Below, one piece after another: positions 7,696 through 15,669 of a stretch of 64,000 nt of DNA (position 1 is the first letter of the stretch; the number at the start of each line of letters is the position of its first letter). Source of the DNA: Limnohabitans sp. 63ED37-2. Its GTDB lineage: Bacteria > Pseudomonadota > Gammaproteobacteria > Burkholderiales > Burkholderiaceae_C. The notes beneath the pieces are model-generated. The model had not been told where the DNA came from. It was given only the letters and a program-made list of their open reading frames with translations, and ran no database searches. The position numbers and the translations under genes are program-made. The stretch is taken from positions 3,308,993 through 3,372,992 of the forward strand of contig NZ_CP011774.1 in assembly GCF_001412535.1 (NCBI RefSeq). The letters are read 5' to 3'.

Positions 7696-8616
7696 ATGAA
7701 CATCACCATCTGCTTTGACAAGCTCGACCCTGCGCCTTGGGTGCAGGGCCTGCAACAAGCCTTCCCAGAGGCCTCGGTGACTGCCTGGTCACCCGGCGCA
7801 CCTGCTGCAGACCACGCCATCGTCTGGGCGCCGCCCCAGCAATTCATCGACGAGCAAGCCGGTCTGCAAACCCTGTTCAACATTGGTGCGGGTGTGGATG
7901 CCTTGCTCCAGCTGAAACTGCCGCCAGCGCTGAAGGTGGTGCGTCTGGACGACGCGGGCATGTCGGTACAGATGGCCGAATACGTGTGCCATGCGGTGAT
8001 CCGGCATTTCCGTGAGTTCGACGGCTACGACACCGACACCCAATTGGGTAAATGGTCGTACCGCAAGCCCCGCAGCCGCGCCGACTTTGCAGTCGGCGTG
8101 ATGGGCTTGGGTGTGTTGGGCGAGCGTGTGGCCAAAGCGCTGCAGGTGTTTGAATTTCCGGTCAACGGCTACAGCCGCAGCCCCAAAGACCTGCCCGGCA
8201 TCCGCTGCTTCAGCGGGGCGCAGAGCCTGCCCGAATTCCTGCAGGCCACGCGTGTGCTGGTGAATCTGATGCCGCTCACGACCGAGACCGAAAACATCCT
8301 GAACCAAGACACGCTCTCGCAACTGCAAAAAGGCGGTTACGTCATCAACGTGGCCCGTGGCAAACACTTGGTCGAAGATGACCTGATCGCCCTCATTGAC
8401 CAGGGGCACCTCGCGGGTGCGACACTTGACGTGTTCCGAACCGAGCCGCTGCCTGTTGGGCACCCGTTCTGGCAACACCCGAAAATCACCGTGACGCCCC
8501 ATACCTCGGCCCGCACCCTGCGCGAAGAAAGCATCGCGCAAATCGTGGGCAAAATGCAGGCCCTGCAGCGCGGCGAAGCGATCAATGGTGTGGTCGACCA
8601 CCAGCGCGGCTACTGA
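7696..8616 (+). CDS. ghrA: Glyoxylate/hydroxypyruvate reductase A-type D-2-hydroxyacid dehydrogenase
   Basis: 306 residues, close to the 310-315 of GhrA proteins. The NAD(P)-binding loop is GVMGLGVLGERVAKAL; catalytic residues are expected in NVARGKHL (Arg), TEPLP (Glu) and VTPHTSA (His), all present. It should reduce glyoxylate and hydroxypyruvate with NADPH in the cytosol. It follows the carboxylase alpha subunit by 12 bp and precedes HMG-CoA lyase by 16 bp, so it is co-transcribed with leucine degradation. There is no obvious metabolic reason for this, so it may act on a different 2-oxoacid. Confidence 0.86.
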   Translation: MNITICFDKLDPAPWVQGLQQAFPEASVTAWSPGAPAADHAIVWAPPQQFIDEQAGLQTLFNIGAGVDALLQLKLPPALKVVRLDDAGMSVQMAEYVCHAVIRHFREFDGYDTDTQLGKWSYRKPRSRADFAVGVMGLGVLGERVAKALQVFEFPVNGYSRSPKDLPGIRCFSGAQSLPEFLQATRVLVNLMPLTTETENILNQDTLSQLQKGGYVINVARGKHLVEDDLIALIDQGHLAGATLDVFRTEPLPVGHPFWQHPKITVTPHTSARTLREESIAQIVGKMQALQRGEAINGVVDHQRGY

Positions 8617-8632
8617 ACCGAAAGCGTCTTCC

Positions 8633-9541
8633 ATGTCCATGCCTTCCAAAGTTCAACTCATCGACGTCGGCCCCCGTGATGGCCTGCAAAACGAAAAACA
8701 GCCGGTGCCCGCAGCGGTCAAAATCGAGCTGGTGCACCGCCTGCAGGCTGCGGGTCTGACCGAGATCGAGGTCACCAGTTTTGTGTCCCCGAAGTGGGTG
8801 CCGCAGATGGCCGACAACGCGGTTGTGATGGCGGGCATCACGCGCCAAGCGGGCGTGCGTTATTCGGTGCTCACACCCAACATGGTGGGTTACCAAGCGG
8901 CGGTGGCTTCGAAGCCCGATGAGATTGTGGTCTTTGGTGCCGCCAGCCAGGCCTTCAGCCAAAAGAACATCAACTGCTCGATCGTAGAAAGCATGGAGCG
9001 GTTTGCACCTGTGGTGCAAGCCGCCTTGGCCGCGGGCATTGCGGTGCGCGGCGCCATGAGCTGCACCGTGGGCTGCCCCTATGAGGGCGAAGTCTCACCG
9101 ACCAGTGTGGCCCACTTGGCGGGTTTGATGAAACAGATCGGTGTGCAGCGCGTGGACGTGGCCGACACCATCGGCACCGGCACACCGCTCAAGGTGCAAA
9201 AGGCCATTGAAGCCACGCTGCAGCATTTCGACATCGACCACATCTGCGGGCACTTTCACGACACCTACGGACAGGCGCTGGCCAACACGCTGGCGGCGCT
9301 GCAAATGGGGGTGTGGAATTTCCAGTCGTCCGTGGCGGGCCTGGGCGGCTGCCCTTATGCCAAGGGCGCCACGGGCAACGTGGCCACCGAAGACGTGGTC
9401 TATATGCTGCACGGCATGGGCATTGCCACGGGCATTGACTTGGACAAGCTGGTGGATGCGGGGGCCTTCATCAGCGACTTTCTGGGCCGTCAACCCAACT
9501 CGAACGTGGCCCGGGCCATCCTCAACAAGCGGGCGGGTTGA
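8633..9541 (+). CDS. liuE: Hydroxymethylglutaryl-CoA lyase
   Basis: 302 residues from ATG 8633 (MSMPSKVQLIDVGPRDGLQNE); the second Met at 8639 is possible. Cleaves HMG-CoA to acetyl-CoA and acetoacetate, the last step of leucine breakdown. The RDGLQNE motif holds the catalytic Arg and metal-binding Asp. GHFHDTYGQALAN carries the metal-binding HxH. GLGGCPYAKGATGNVATEDV is the family signature with the flexible-loop cysteine. The length matches bacterial enzymes. It completes the visible pathway after liuB, liuC and liuD. Confidence 0.95.
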   Translation: MSMPSKVQLIDVGPRDGLQNEKQPVPAAVKIELVHRLQAAGLTEIEVTSFVSPKWVPQMADNAVVMAGITRQAGVRYSVLTPNMVGYQAAVASKPDEIVVFGAASQAFSQKNINCSIVESMERFAPVVQAALAAGIAVRGAMSCTVGCPYEGEVSPTSVAHLAGLMKQIGVQRVDVADTIGTGTPLKVQKAIEATLQHFDIDHICGHFHDTYGQALANTLAALQMGVWNFQSSVAGLGGCPYAKGATGNVATEDVVYMLHGMGIATGIDLDKLVDAGAFISDFLGRQPNSNVARAILNKRAG

Positions 9542-9544
9542 ACC

Positions 9545-10099
9545 ATGTGTGGTGCTGAACTGCATTCGCTGCCCGAGGGCGTGCAACGCGTGGCTCGGGC
9601 CTTGCAAGACGCGGATCACCCCCATGTTCCGGTCATGCTCGATGGCGCGGCTCGCACCGCGCAAGAGGCCGCCGATGCCTTGGGTGTGGAGCTGGGTCAG
9701 ATCGCCAAGAGCGTGATTTTCAAGCGCAAAGAAGATGGTGTTGCCGTGCTGGTGGTGGCCTCGGGCGACCGCCGTGTGGACGAAAAAAAGGTGTCGGCCC
9801 TGGTAGGCAAAATTGGCCGCGCCGATGCGGATTTTGTGAAGGCGCAGACCGGCTTCGCCATTGGCGGTGTGTCTCCCGTGGCGCACCTGCACCCGCCAGT
9901 GACTTTGCTGGACCAGGATTTGTGGCGTTTTGACGAGATCTGGGCCGCTGCCGGTCATCCCCATGGCGTTTTTCGCTTGCGCCCTCAAGACCTGCCCGAT
10001 TTGACCGGGGCACGCTCGGTCGATGTGGTGCAGGCCAGCCCCGGTGCCCAAGTGCAGACAGCCGATGCGTGCAGGGCTCTGGCTCAGGATGCCCCATGA
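9545..10099 (+). CDS. YbaK/EbsC-family aminoacyl-tRNA deacylase
   Basis: 184 residues with the YbaK/ProX editing-domain fold: AADALGVELGQIAKSVIFKR contains the conserved lysine in a strand-helix unit, followed by VASGDRRVDEKK and the GFAIGGVSPVAHL loop. Such proteins hydrolyse mischarged tRNA, for example Cys-tRNA-Pro or Ala-tRNA-Pro. It starts three bases after the HMG-CoA lyase stop and overlaps the next gene by ATGA. It is therefore part of the same transcript even though translation quality control has no direct link to leucine catabolism. Confidence 0.85.
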   Translation: MCGAELHSLPEGVQRVARALQDADHPHVPVMLDGAARTAQEAADALGVELGQIAKSVIFKRKEDGVAVLVVASGDRRVDEKKVSALVGKIGRADADFVKAQTGFAIGGVSPVAHLHPPVTLLDQDLWRFDEIWAAAGHPHGVFRLRPQDLPDLTGARSVDVVQASPGAQVQTADACRALAQDAP

Positions 10100-10332
10100 G
10101 TGTGCACACCAAAATATTGGCCCAACGTGCGGCGCAAGTGCTGGCCGAGGCCGTGCCAAATGTGCCATCACCCTGTATCTCGGTCTGTGTGATGGACCCG
10201 CAGGCCGAGGTGTGTGTGGGTTGCTGGCGCAGCCTCCAAGAGATTGGTGCCTGGAGCCGCATGCCCGACGAAGCCAAGCGCCAGGTTTGGCAACGTATTC
10301 AGCAGCGCCTGACGGGCTTAGGCGGCGCCTAA
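10096..10332 (+). CDS. DUF1289 small cysteine-motif protein
   Basis: 78 residues from ATG 10096, overlapping the previous stop. The segment PSPCISVCVMDPQAEVCVGC has the four-cysteine pattern of DUF1289 (YdhL-like) proteins, followed by the conserved W-R-S-L-x-E-I-x-x-W and a basic helix. These proteins are thought to bind zinc or an Fe-S cluster; their function is not known. The stop codon overlaps that of the convergent universal stress gene (10329-10332). Confidence 0.82.
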   Translation: MSVHTKILAQRAAQVLAEAVPNVPSPCISVCVMDPQAEVCVGCWRSLQEIGAWSRMPDEAKRQVWQRIQQRLTGLGGA

Positions 10333-10784
10333 GTGGCAGCGACAGCGCTGCGGTCCACCACAATCAGCACATTGCAGGGCGACTCTTCCACCAGCGATTT
10401 GGCGGTGGAGCCGCTCCACCAGCGGCGCAGCAGGTTGGGTTCGTGTTTGTGTCCGACCACGATCAGGTCCGCACCTGCGCGTTCGGCAAAGTCCGACAAC
10501 TCCCGAATGACCTCACCTTTGAGTACTTCGCCTTGCACCGTGTAACCCATGGTTTGCAGGGTTTGCACACCTTGAGCCAGTTGTTCTCTCAGGGTTTCTT
10601 CTACAGGCCCGTTGTCGGCCGATGTGTAGTAGCCCATTTCCATCGAGCCGACATCCAAGGGGTTGGGGGCCACCGCCACCAAGGTCAGGCGGGGCTGGCC
10701 CCAATGCGCCAGCTCCTTGAGCTCCAGCATGGCCTTTTGCCCACTGTTCGAACCGTCATAGGCCAGGATGATGTGCTTGTACAT
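10329..10784 (-). CDS. Universal stress protein, UspA family
   Basis: 151 residues, one Usp domain. It starts MYKHIILAYDGSNSGQKAM and ends with the nucleotide-binding motif VVGHKHEPNLLRRWWSGSTAKSL, matching the G-2x-G-9x-G-S/T pattern of ATP-binding Usp proteins. Likely a cytosolic dimer for stress survival. It is transcribed against the liu run and its stop codon shares bases with the DUF1289 stop, leaving no room for a separate terminator between them. Confidence 0.9.
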   Translation of the reverse strand: MYKHIILAYDGSNSGQKAMLELKELAHWGQPRLTLVAVAPNPLDVGSMEMGYYTSADNGPVEETLREQLAQGVQTLQTMGYTVQGEVLKGEVIRELSDFAERAGADLIVVGHKHEPNLLRRWWSGSTAKSLVEESPCNVLIVVDRSAVAAT

Positions 10785-10954
10785 GGCGTCTCCTTGAAGT
10801 GCGGTCGGTGACTCTGGCCCGGTGTGGGCGTGGTGGTCACTTGCTCGTGCAATTCATTCTACGGACAAGACCGCCAGCGCAAGTTGGTGTTGACCCTATA
10901 GACTTGGACCCAATACAAAGCGTTGAGCGAGACACCACACACAGCTGAGCACCG

Positions 10955-11593
10955 ATGAAAACCATTCATTTTTATATCGATTTCATTTCACCTTACGCAT
11001 GGCTCGGTTTTGATGCCTTGCCCCGGGCCTTGGAAGGCATCAGCCACCGTGTGGTGCACAAGCCGGTGCTGTTTGCGGCCATGCTCAAGCATCACGGGCA
11101 ATTGGGTCCGGCAGAAATTCCCAGCAAGCGCGACTGGACCTACCGGCAGGTGCTGTGGCTGGCCCGTCAGCAGGGCACGCCTTTGCAGTTACCGGCCATG
11201 CACCCCTTCAACCCGCTGGGCTTGTTGCGTTTGGCCACGGCGTGTGACGTCGACGGCACGCCCAGCCGCTATGTGTGCGAGAAAATTTTCCGCCATGTCT
11301 GGTGCCACGGGCAGGACGCGGCCGACCCCGAGCGCCTGGCGGCTTTGACGGCGGAGCTGGCCCCAGCCCTTGACCCCAGCAGCGCCCAAGTCAAACAAGC
11401 TTTGCAAATGCACGCCCAAGAGGCGATTGAGCAGGGGGTGTTTGGTGTGCCCAGCTGGGTGGTTGATGGCCGTGTGTTTTGGGGGCAAGATGCGCTGCCC
11501 ATGCTGAGGGCCTATTTGCAGGGCGATGTTTGGTTTGAGGGCCCTGACTGGCAGGCCCCGGCTTTGTGTGGGGTGGGTGTCAAGCGCACATGA
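10955..11593 (+). CDS. 2-hydroxychromene-2-carboxylate isomerase-like DsbA-fold protein
   Basis: 212 residues. The thioredoxin-type opening IHFYIDFISPYAWLGFDAL carries the Ser-Pro-Tyr motif of glutathione-dependent HCCA isomerases (kappa-class GST relatives). FGVPSWVVDGRVFWGQDAL supplies the cis-proline loop and C-terminal helix. Members isomerise 2-hydroxychromene-2-carboxylate in naphthalene degradation, but most homologues lie outside aromatic clusters and have unknown substrates. No aromatic catabolic genes flank it. It is followed 20 bp later by a strong terminator. Confidence 0.85.
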   Translation: MKTIHFYIDFISPYAWLGFDALPRALEGISHRVVHKPVLFAAMLKHHGQLGPAEIPSKRDWTYRQVLWLARQQGTPLQLPAMHPFNPLGLLRLATACDVDGTPSRYVCEKIFRHVWCHGQDAADPERLAALTAELAPALDPSSAQVKQALQMHAQEAIEQGVFGVPSWVVDGRVFWGQDALPMLRAYLQGDVWFEGPDWQAPALCGVGVKRT

Positions 11594-11614
11594 TCTGATG
11601 ACATCGCGCCAAAG

Positions 11615-11649
11615 AAAAAACCCGATCGCATGACGCGATCGGGTTTTTT
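11615..11649. terminator. Strong bidirectional intrinsic terminator
   Basis: A perfect 15-bp stem, AAAAAACCCGATCGC at 11615-11629 and its complement at 11635-11649, around the loop ATGAC. The GC-rich core is flanked by A and T runs on either side, so it can end both the isomerase transcript and the convergent symporter transcript. Confidence 0.92.
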
Positions 11650-11697
11650 GTTGAAAGGGTTTAAGTTGGCAAGACAGGGCTTGCCAACTTGGGCCTT

Positions 11698-13812
11698 TTA
11701 GTGAGCGGCAGAGCCTTGTGAGGTGGTGCCGTCAAAGCTGGGGAAACGGACGTTTTCGACCATGTCCTGAACTTCCTGGTCTGGTGCTTTGGTCAGCAGC
11801 GACACGATGATGATCACCGCAAAGCCGACGGGCACACCAAAGATACCAGCCGAGATGGGGGCGATGTCCCACCAGGTGTTGGCCTTCAGGATTTCAGGGG
11901 TCAGCGAACCCTCATGGAACAAGCCGTACATCCAAGGATGGGTTTTGACCATGTAGTAGAACGAAATGGCCAAGCCCGACACCATCCCCAGGGAGGCGCC
12001 CCACTTGTTGGCACGCTTCCAGAAGATGCCCAAGGTCAACGCAGGGAAGAAGGCCGCGGCTGCAAACGAGAAGGCTGCAGACACCAGGAACAAAATGTCC
12101 GCCATGCGCAGCGATGCCACATAAGCCGCAGCCAGAGCCACGAACACCAAAATGACTTTGGAAATCGCGACACGGCGGTTGGCCGATGCGTTGGGGTCAA
12201 CGATTTTGTAGTACACGTCGTGTGACAAGGCATTGGCAACCGTCAGCAACAAGCCATCGGCTGTGGACAAGGCCGCGGCCAAACCACCAGCAGCCACCAG
12301 ACCCGAAATCACGAAGGGCAAGCCGCCGATTTCAGGTGTGGCCAAGACCACAATGTCACCGCCCAAGCGGATCTCTGCCAACTGCAAGATGCCATCTTTG
12401 TTGATGTCCGACACCGCCATCAGCGTGGGGTCGACCACGTTCCAGCGGGCAATCCATCCCGGCAACTGGTCAAACGGTGTGCCGACCAAGAGGGTGTAGA
12501 TGTCGAACTTGACCAACACCGCCAAAGCAGGCGCTGTGAAGTACAACAATGAGATGAAGAACAGCGACCAAGCCACCGACTCACGCGCCTCACGCACCGA
12601 AGGCACGGTGTAAAAGCGCATCAGGATGTGGGGCAAAGCCGCCGTACCGATCATCAAGCAGAAGACCAGGGCCAAGAAGTTCTTGCGGGCCACATCGCGT
12701 GCCGCGTCATCTTTGCCGGGGAAGGGCTCAGCATGGCGCAGGGGTGGGGCTGCACGGGTCGTGTTGGTGGTGCGGGCGGCGGTGTAAGCCGCCTTGGCAG
12801 CCGCTTCATCCTTTGGCAAAGCGGCAAGAGCGGCTTCAGCGGCCTTGATGTCGGCGGCTGGCGCGTTGGCGGCCTTCAGCTCTTCCAGCTTTTTGGTGGC
12901 AGCTTCTTTGTCAGCGGCCATGGCTGCGGGCACATCTTTCAGCTTTTCAGCGGCTGCATCGGCGCGTGCTTTGAAGATACCGCGAACTTCCAGTTCTTTG
13001 GGGTCTTTCAGCAGTTGCTCTTCTTTGGCCGTCACTTTTTCCAGCAAGTAGCCATAAGCCACCTGTGGCACTGGATTGCTGGTGTGTTTCACCGACAACC
13101 AAACCACGGGGATCATGTAGGCCACGATCAGGATCAGGTACTGCGCCACCTGGGTCCAGGTCACTGCGCGCATACCGCCCAAGAACGAGCACACCAAGAT
13201 ACCGGCCAAGCCGACATACACGCCCACGTCGAAGGACAGACCGGTCAAGCGGGCGGTGATCAAGCCCACGCCGAAGATCTGCGCCACCACGTAAACGAAG
13301 GACACCAAGATGGCCGCAAACACGCCAATCAGGCGAGCCATGTTGCCGCCGTAGCGTGCGCCCAAGAAGTCAGGGATGGTGAACTGGCCAAACTTACGCA
13401 GGTAAGGTGCCAAGAACAAGGCCACCAAGCAGTAGCCGCCGGTCCAGCCCAAGATGAAGGCCAAACCGCCGTAACCTGTCAGGTAGAGTGTGCCGGCCAT
13501 ACCGATGAAGGAAGCCGCTGACATCCAGTCAGAGCCTGTGGCCATGCCGTTATATACAGCGGGCACGCGGCGACCGGCCACATAGTATTCGGCCGCATCG
13601 TTGGTGCGACTCATCACACCAATGCCGCCGTACAAGAGCACGGTGGCCGCCAAGAAGGCGTAGCCGATGTACTCTTTGGGCATCCCCATCTGTTCAAGGA
13701 TGGCGAGCAAGATGACGAAGGCCGCGAAGCCACCGCCGTAAAACAAGAAAACTTTGTTCAGAGATTTCTGAAACTGGCTTTGGGTTTGGCCTTCGCCGCC
13801 GAAAACGCTCAT
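11698..13812 (-). CDS. Sodium:solute symporter (ActP-like, DUF4212-associated) with helical insert
   Basis: About 704 residues from ATG 13812 (MSVFGGEGQTQ). It has the SSS-family membrane core, including GRRVPAVYNGMATGSDWMSAASFIGMAG and LAAALSTADGLLLTVANALSHD. It overlaps the small subunit by four bases, which defines the two-component VC_2705-type symporters for acetate or other organic acids. Two features are atypical of ActP: a charged, Ala/Lys-rich insert of about 110 residues (roughly 255-370) between membrane helices, predicted helical or coiled; and an EF-hand-like loop DINKDGILQLAE at residues 469-480. The substrate is not determinable from sequence. Confidence 0.88.
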   Translation of the reverse strand: MSVFGGEGQTQSQFQKSLNKVFLFYGGGFAAFVILLAILEQMGMPKEYIGYAFLAATVLLYGGIGVMSRTNDAAEYYVAGRRVPAVYNGMATGSDWMSAASFIGMAGTLYLTGYGGLAFILGWTGGYCLVALFLAPYLRKFGQFTIPDFLGARYGGNMARLIGVFAAILVSFVYVVAQIFGVGLITARLTGLSFDVGVYVGLAGILVCSFLGGMRAVTWTQVAQYLILIVAYMIPVVWLSVKHTSNPVPQVAYGYLLEKVTAKEEQLLKDPKELEVRGIFKARADAAAEKLKDVPAAMAADKEAATKKLEELKAANAPAADIKAAEAALAALPKDEAAAKAAYTAARTTNTTRAAPPLRHAEPFPGKDDAARDVARKNFLALVFCLMIGTAALPHILMRFYTVPSVREARESVAWSLFFISLLYFTAPALAVLVKFDIYTLLVGTPFDQLPGWIARWNVVDPTLMAVSDINKDGILQLAEIRLGGDIVVLATPEIGGLPFVISGLVAAGGLAAALSTADGLLLTVANALSHDVYYKIVDPNASANRRVAISKVILVFVALAAAYVASLRMADILFLVSAAFSFAAAAFFPALTLGIFWKRANKWGASLGMVSGLAISFYYMVKTHPWMYGLFHEGSLTPEILKANTWWDIAPISAGIFGVPVGFAVIIIVSLLTKAPDQEVQDMVENVRFPSFDGTTSQGSAAH

Positions 13813-14072
13813 GCTTCTTCTCCTTCTGCCACGCCATATTCCTTGTCCAGGTTGTTCATATAGCGTGCGTAGTACCAAATGATCAGGCAATACACGATCA
13901 GAGCGCCTTGGGCAGCGACCCAAAACGAGAACGGCCAGCCAAAAAAGCTGAACGTCAAATCACGTGAAAAGTACAAAAGCACGAACGTGACAAAGAACCA
14001 CAGGGCCAGCAACAGCCCCGTGATCCTTAAGTTTTTGCCCCAGTATTCCTGGTGCCGCGCAGTGAGCTGCAT
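13809..14072 (-). CDS. DUF4212 small subunit of sodium/solute symporter
   Basis: 87 residues with two membrane helices (ITGLLLALWFFVTFVLLYF and FSFWVAAQGALIVYCLIIWY) and the conserved F-G-W-P-F-S-F-W linker. The family is encoded directly before SSS-type symporters and is needed for, or modulates, their transport. AAGGAG lies six bases before the ATG at 14072 but abuts the ATG at 14078, so 14072 is the better start. It overlaps the large subunit by ATGA. Confidence 0.9.
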   Translation of the reverse strand: MQLTARHQEYWGKNLRITGLLLALWFFVTFVLLYFSRDLTFSFFGWPFSFWVAAQGALIVYCLIIWYYARYMNNLDKEYGVAEGEEA

Positions 14073-14153
14073 CGTCATCTCCTTCTTGTTAAAAAAATCA
14101 AACTACCGACTGTCACACTTGAATTTGTCCATCACCCTCTGTGGGTGTTGTGA

Positions 14154-14771
14154 TCACACAGGTCTGTCCAATGAGAGACCTGTTTCCCGCTCCAGTTGGG
14201 CGGCCACCTTGGGCTCGAAACCTTTGAGGTGGCGCATCACCTCCAAGGCTTTATCGGGCGCATGCATCTCCATGTGCACCCGGGCCATTTGGTACCAGGC
14301 GTAGGGACTCATGGACTGCAATTCGGTGTTGCGCTTGAAGGCGAGCAAAGACTCTTCGAACCGCCGCTGGCGCACCAAGACCAAACCCAGTCCGTACCAG
14401 GCGCGGTCCATTTTTTCGTCGATCTGAATGGCGGCCCTGAAGGCTTGTTCGGCGTCCTGACTTAGGCCCAATTCTTCGCGCACGAAGCCCACGTTGAAGT
14501 GGGCATTGGCGTTGGTCGGTGTGAGCGCCAAGGCGCGTTCAAAAAACCCCAAGGCCTGAACCCAGCGTTTGTCGTTCAACTCCTTGAAGCCCACGCTGTT
14601 CAAGGCCAACACATCTTCCGGGTTGATTTGGAGGATTTCATGAAAGACAGCATGGGCTTGGTTGCGCAAACCCAAAACCAAAAGCACCTTGGCTTGCAGA
14701 CGCAGCCAAAAGCACCGACCTCGGTTGGAGGTGTTCAGGTGGGGGGCAGAAAGGTGGGTTTTCACTGACAT
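14154..14771 (-). CDS. Tetratricopeptide-repeat protein
   Basis: About 205 residues from ATG 14771 (MSVKTHLSAP). Four to five TPR units run from about residue 25, for example LALNSVGFKELNDKRWVQAL, ANAHFNVGFVREELGLSQDA and RAWYGLGLVLVRQRRFEESL. No signal peptide, no catalytic domain. TPR arrays bind partner proteins; the partner is unknown. Its start overlaps the stop of the upstream membrane protein by ten bases, so the two are co-expressed. A short hairpin at 14133-14147 follows it but lacks a T run. Confidence 0.8.
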   Translation of the reverse strand: MSVKTHLSAPHLNTSNRGRCFWLRLQAKVLLVLGLRNQAHAVFHEILQINPEDVLALNSVGFKELNDKRWVQALGFFERALALTPTNANAHFNVGFVREELGLSQDAEQAFRAAIQIDEKMDRAWYGLGLVLVRQRRFEESLLAFKRNTELQSMSPYAWYQMARVHMEMHAPDKALEVMRHLKGFEPKVAAQLERETGLSLDRPV

Positions 14772-15058
14772 GCCGCGATCCCCATCTCGAGGCACAGTTC
14801 AATTTTCAATTGCACCACCACGACCCAGGCAATTAAAAGCCAGCTGCTGGTGGCCAGCGGAATGTGTTGGTCCAGGATCAGTTTCGGGCTGATCTTGCGG
14901 GTGAGCCACAAAGCGGGCTTGGAGGCCACATCCAGCAATTGCCAAAAAACATTGTTGTCACGGTTGGAGCCCGCCAGCAATCCCAACAAGAAGCGTCCAA
15001 CAATGAACATGAGGGAGAGTTCAATCAGACTTTTGGCAATGACAATGGCAAGCAACAT
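14762..15058 (-). CDS. Small membrane protein, YggT-like
   Basis: 98 residues: an N-terminal membrane helix (AIVIAKSLIELSLMFIVGRFLLGLL), a polar middle (SNRDNNVFWQLLDVASKPA), and a second helix (ATSSWLLIAWVVVVQLKIEL). The pattern resembles one YggT repeat, whose members are inner-membrane proteins of unclear role in osmotic tolerance or division, but the match is loose. It overlaps the TPR gene, suggesting a membrane anchor plus scaffold pair. Confidence 0.65.
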   Translation of the reverse strand: MLLAIVIAKSLIELSLMFIVGRFLLGLLAGSNRDNNVFWQLLDVASKPALWLTRKISPKLILDQHIPLATSSWLLIAWVVVVQLKIELCLEMGIAACQ

Positions 15059-15403
15059 AGGACTTTTTGATGGAGGTCAAAATAATTTTTCGGATTCTAT
15101 GAATCGACATCTTGTCCACCTAATTGGCTTTAAATCCTTAAAAAAATAGGTAAATTCAATTCTTAGCCGAGCATTTGCAAGGCTTCATTCGGAGAGTGAG
15201 AACTACCTGACGTCTGCCTTACATTTTTCGGGGTTTGGTTTGAATTTGTGCGGTCAAAATTCAAGGGAAAACACCAATAAAAAAGGGGCCTTTTGGGGGA
15301 TGTTTTCCCTCACCCGCTGCGTCCAAAGCGCAGAAGTTCGGCACACGCAGCTGCGCAGTTGTGCTGGGGTGGGGGCGCCCAGTTTGGGTGGGCACAGGGG
15401 GGG
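15059..15403. other. Intergenic stretch, AT-rich, with nested inverted repeat
   Basis: No gene seen. The right part holds a 10-bp inverted repeat (AGGGAAAACA at 15264-15273, complement at 15301-15310) enclosing an AAAAGGGGCCTTTT-type hairpin at 15281-15294. Read on the minus strand this is followed by T and A runs and may end the DUF4212 gene at 15404. The left part (15060-15180) is unusually AT-rich and is the likely promoter region for the YggT-like/TPR pair. Confidence 0.4.
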
Positions 15404-15655
15404 TCACCAGCCTTTGGGAATGTCTCTGCCTGCAGCGGTCTCTTGCGCTTCCCAGCGGTTCATCAGCCAGGCGTAAACGACCACGATGCCGATGAACAGC
15501 AGGATGGAGCCTTGCGCTGCCATCCAAAAATACAAAGGCCAGCCCCAAACCAGCACAGAGAGCTCTCGCGCAAAAAAGCTGGGGCCAAAGCTGATCAACA
15601 GCCACGCCAGCAAAAGCACCGAAGTCAAAATGCGTTTTTTGTGGATGAAAGCCAT
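15404..15655 (-). CDS. DUF4212-like small symporter subunit, without adjacent large subunit
   Basis: 83 residues with two membrane helices (ILTSVLLLAWLLISFGPSFF and LYFWMAAQGSILLFIGIVVVY) and the W-G-W-P-L-Y-F-W-M-A-A-Q-G signature shared with the subunit at 13809-14072. The family normally precedes an SSS symporter; here the next minus-strand gene downstream is the YggT-like protein. It lies 14 bp after the GMC oxidoreductase and is probably in its transcript. It may serve the symporter at 11698-13812 or one elsewhere. Confidence 0.82.
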   Translation of the reverse strand: MAFIHKKRILTSVLLLAWLLISFGPSFFARELSVLVWGWPLYFWMAAQGSILLFIGIVVVYAWLMNRWEAQETAAGRDIPKGW

Positions 15656-15669
15656 GGTGTCTGGCCCTG

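Noticed and set aside
13813..13923. Longer N-terminus for the symporter
   Set aside because: The extra 37 codons overlap the small subunit in another frame and are Arg-rich; ATG 13812 with ATGA overlap is the natural start.
14133..14147. Hairpin CACCC/GGGTG as terminator of the TPR gene
   Set aside because: The stem is only five base pairs and no T run follows on the relevant strand.
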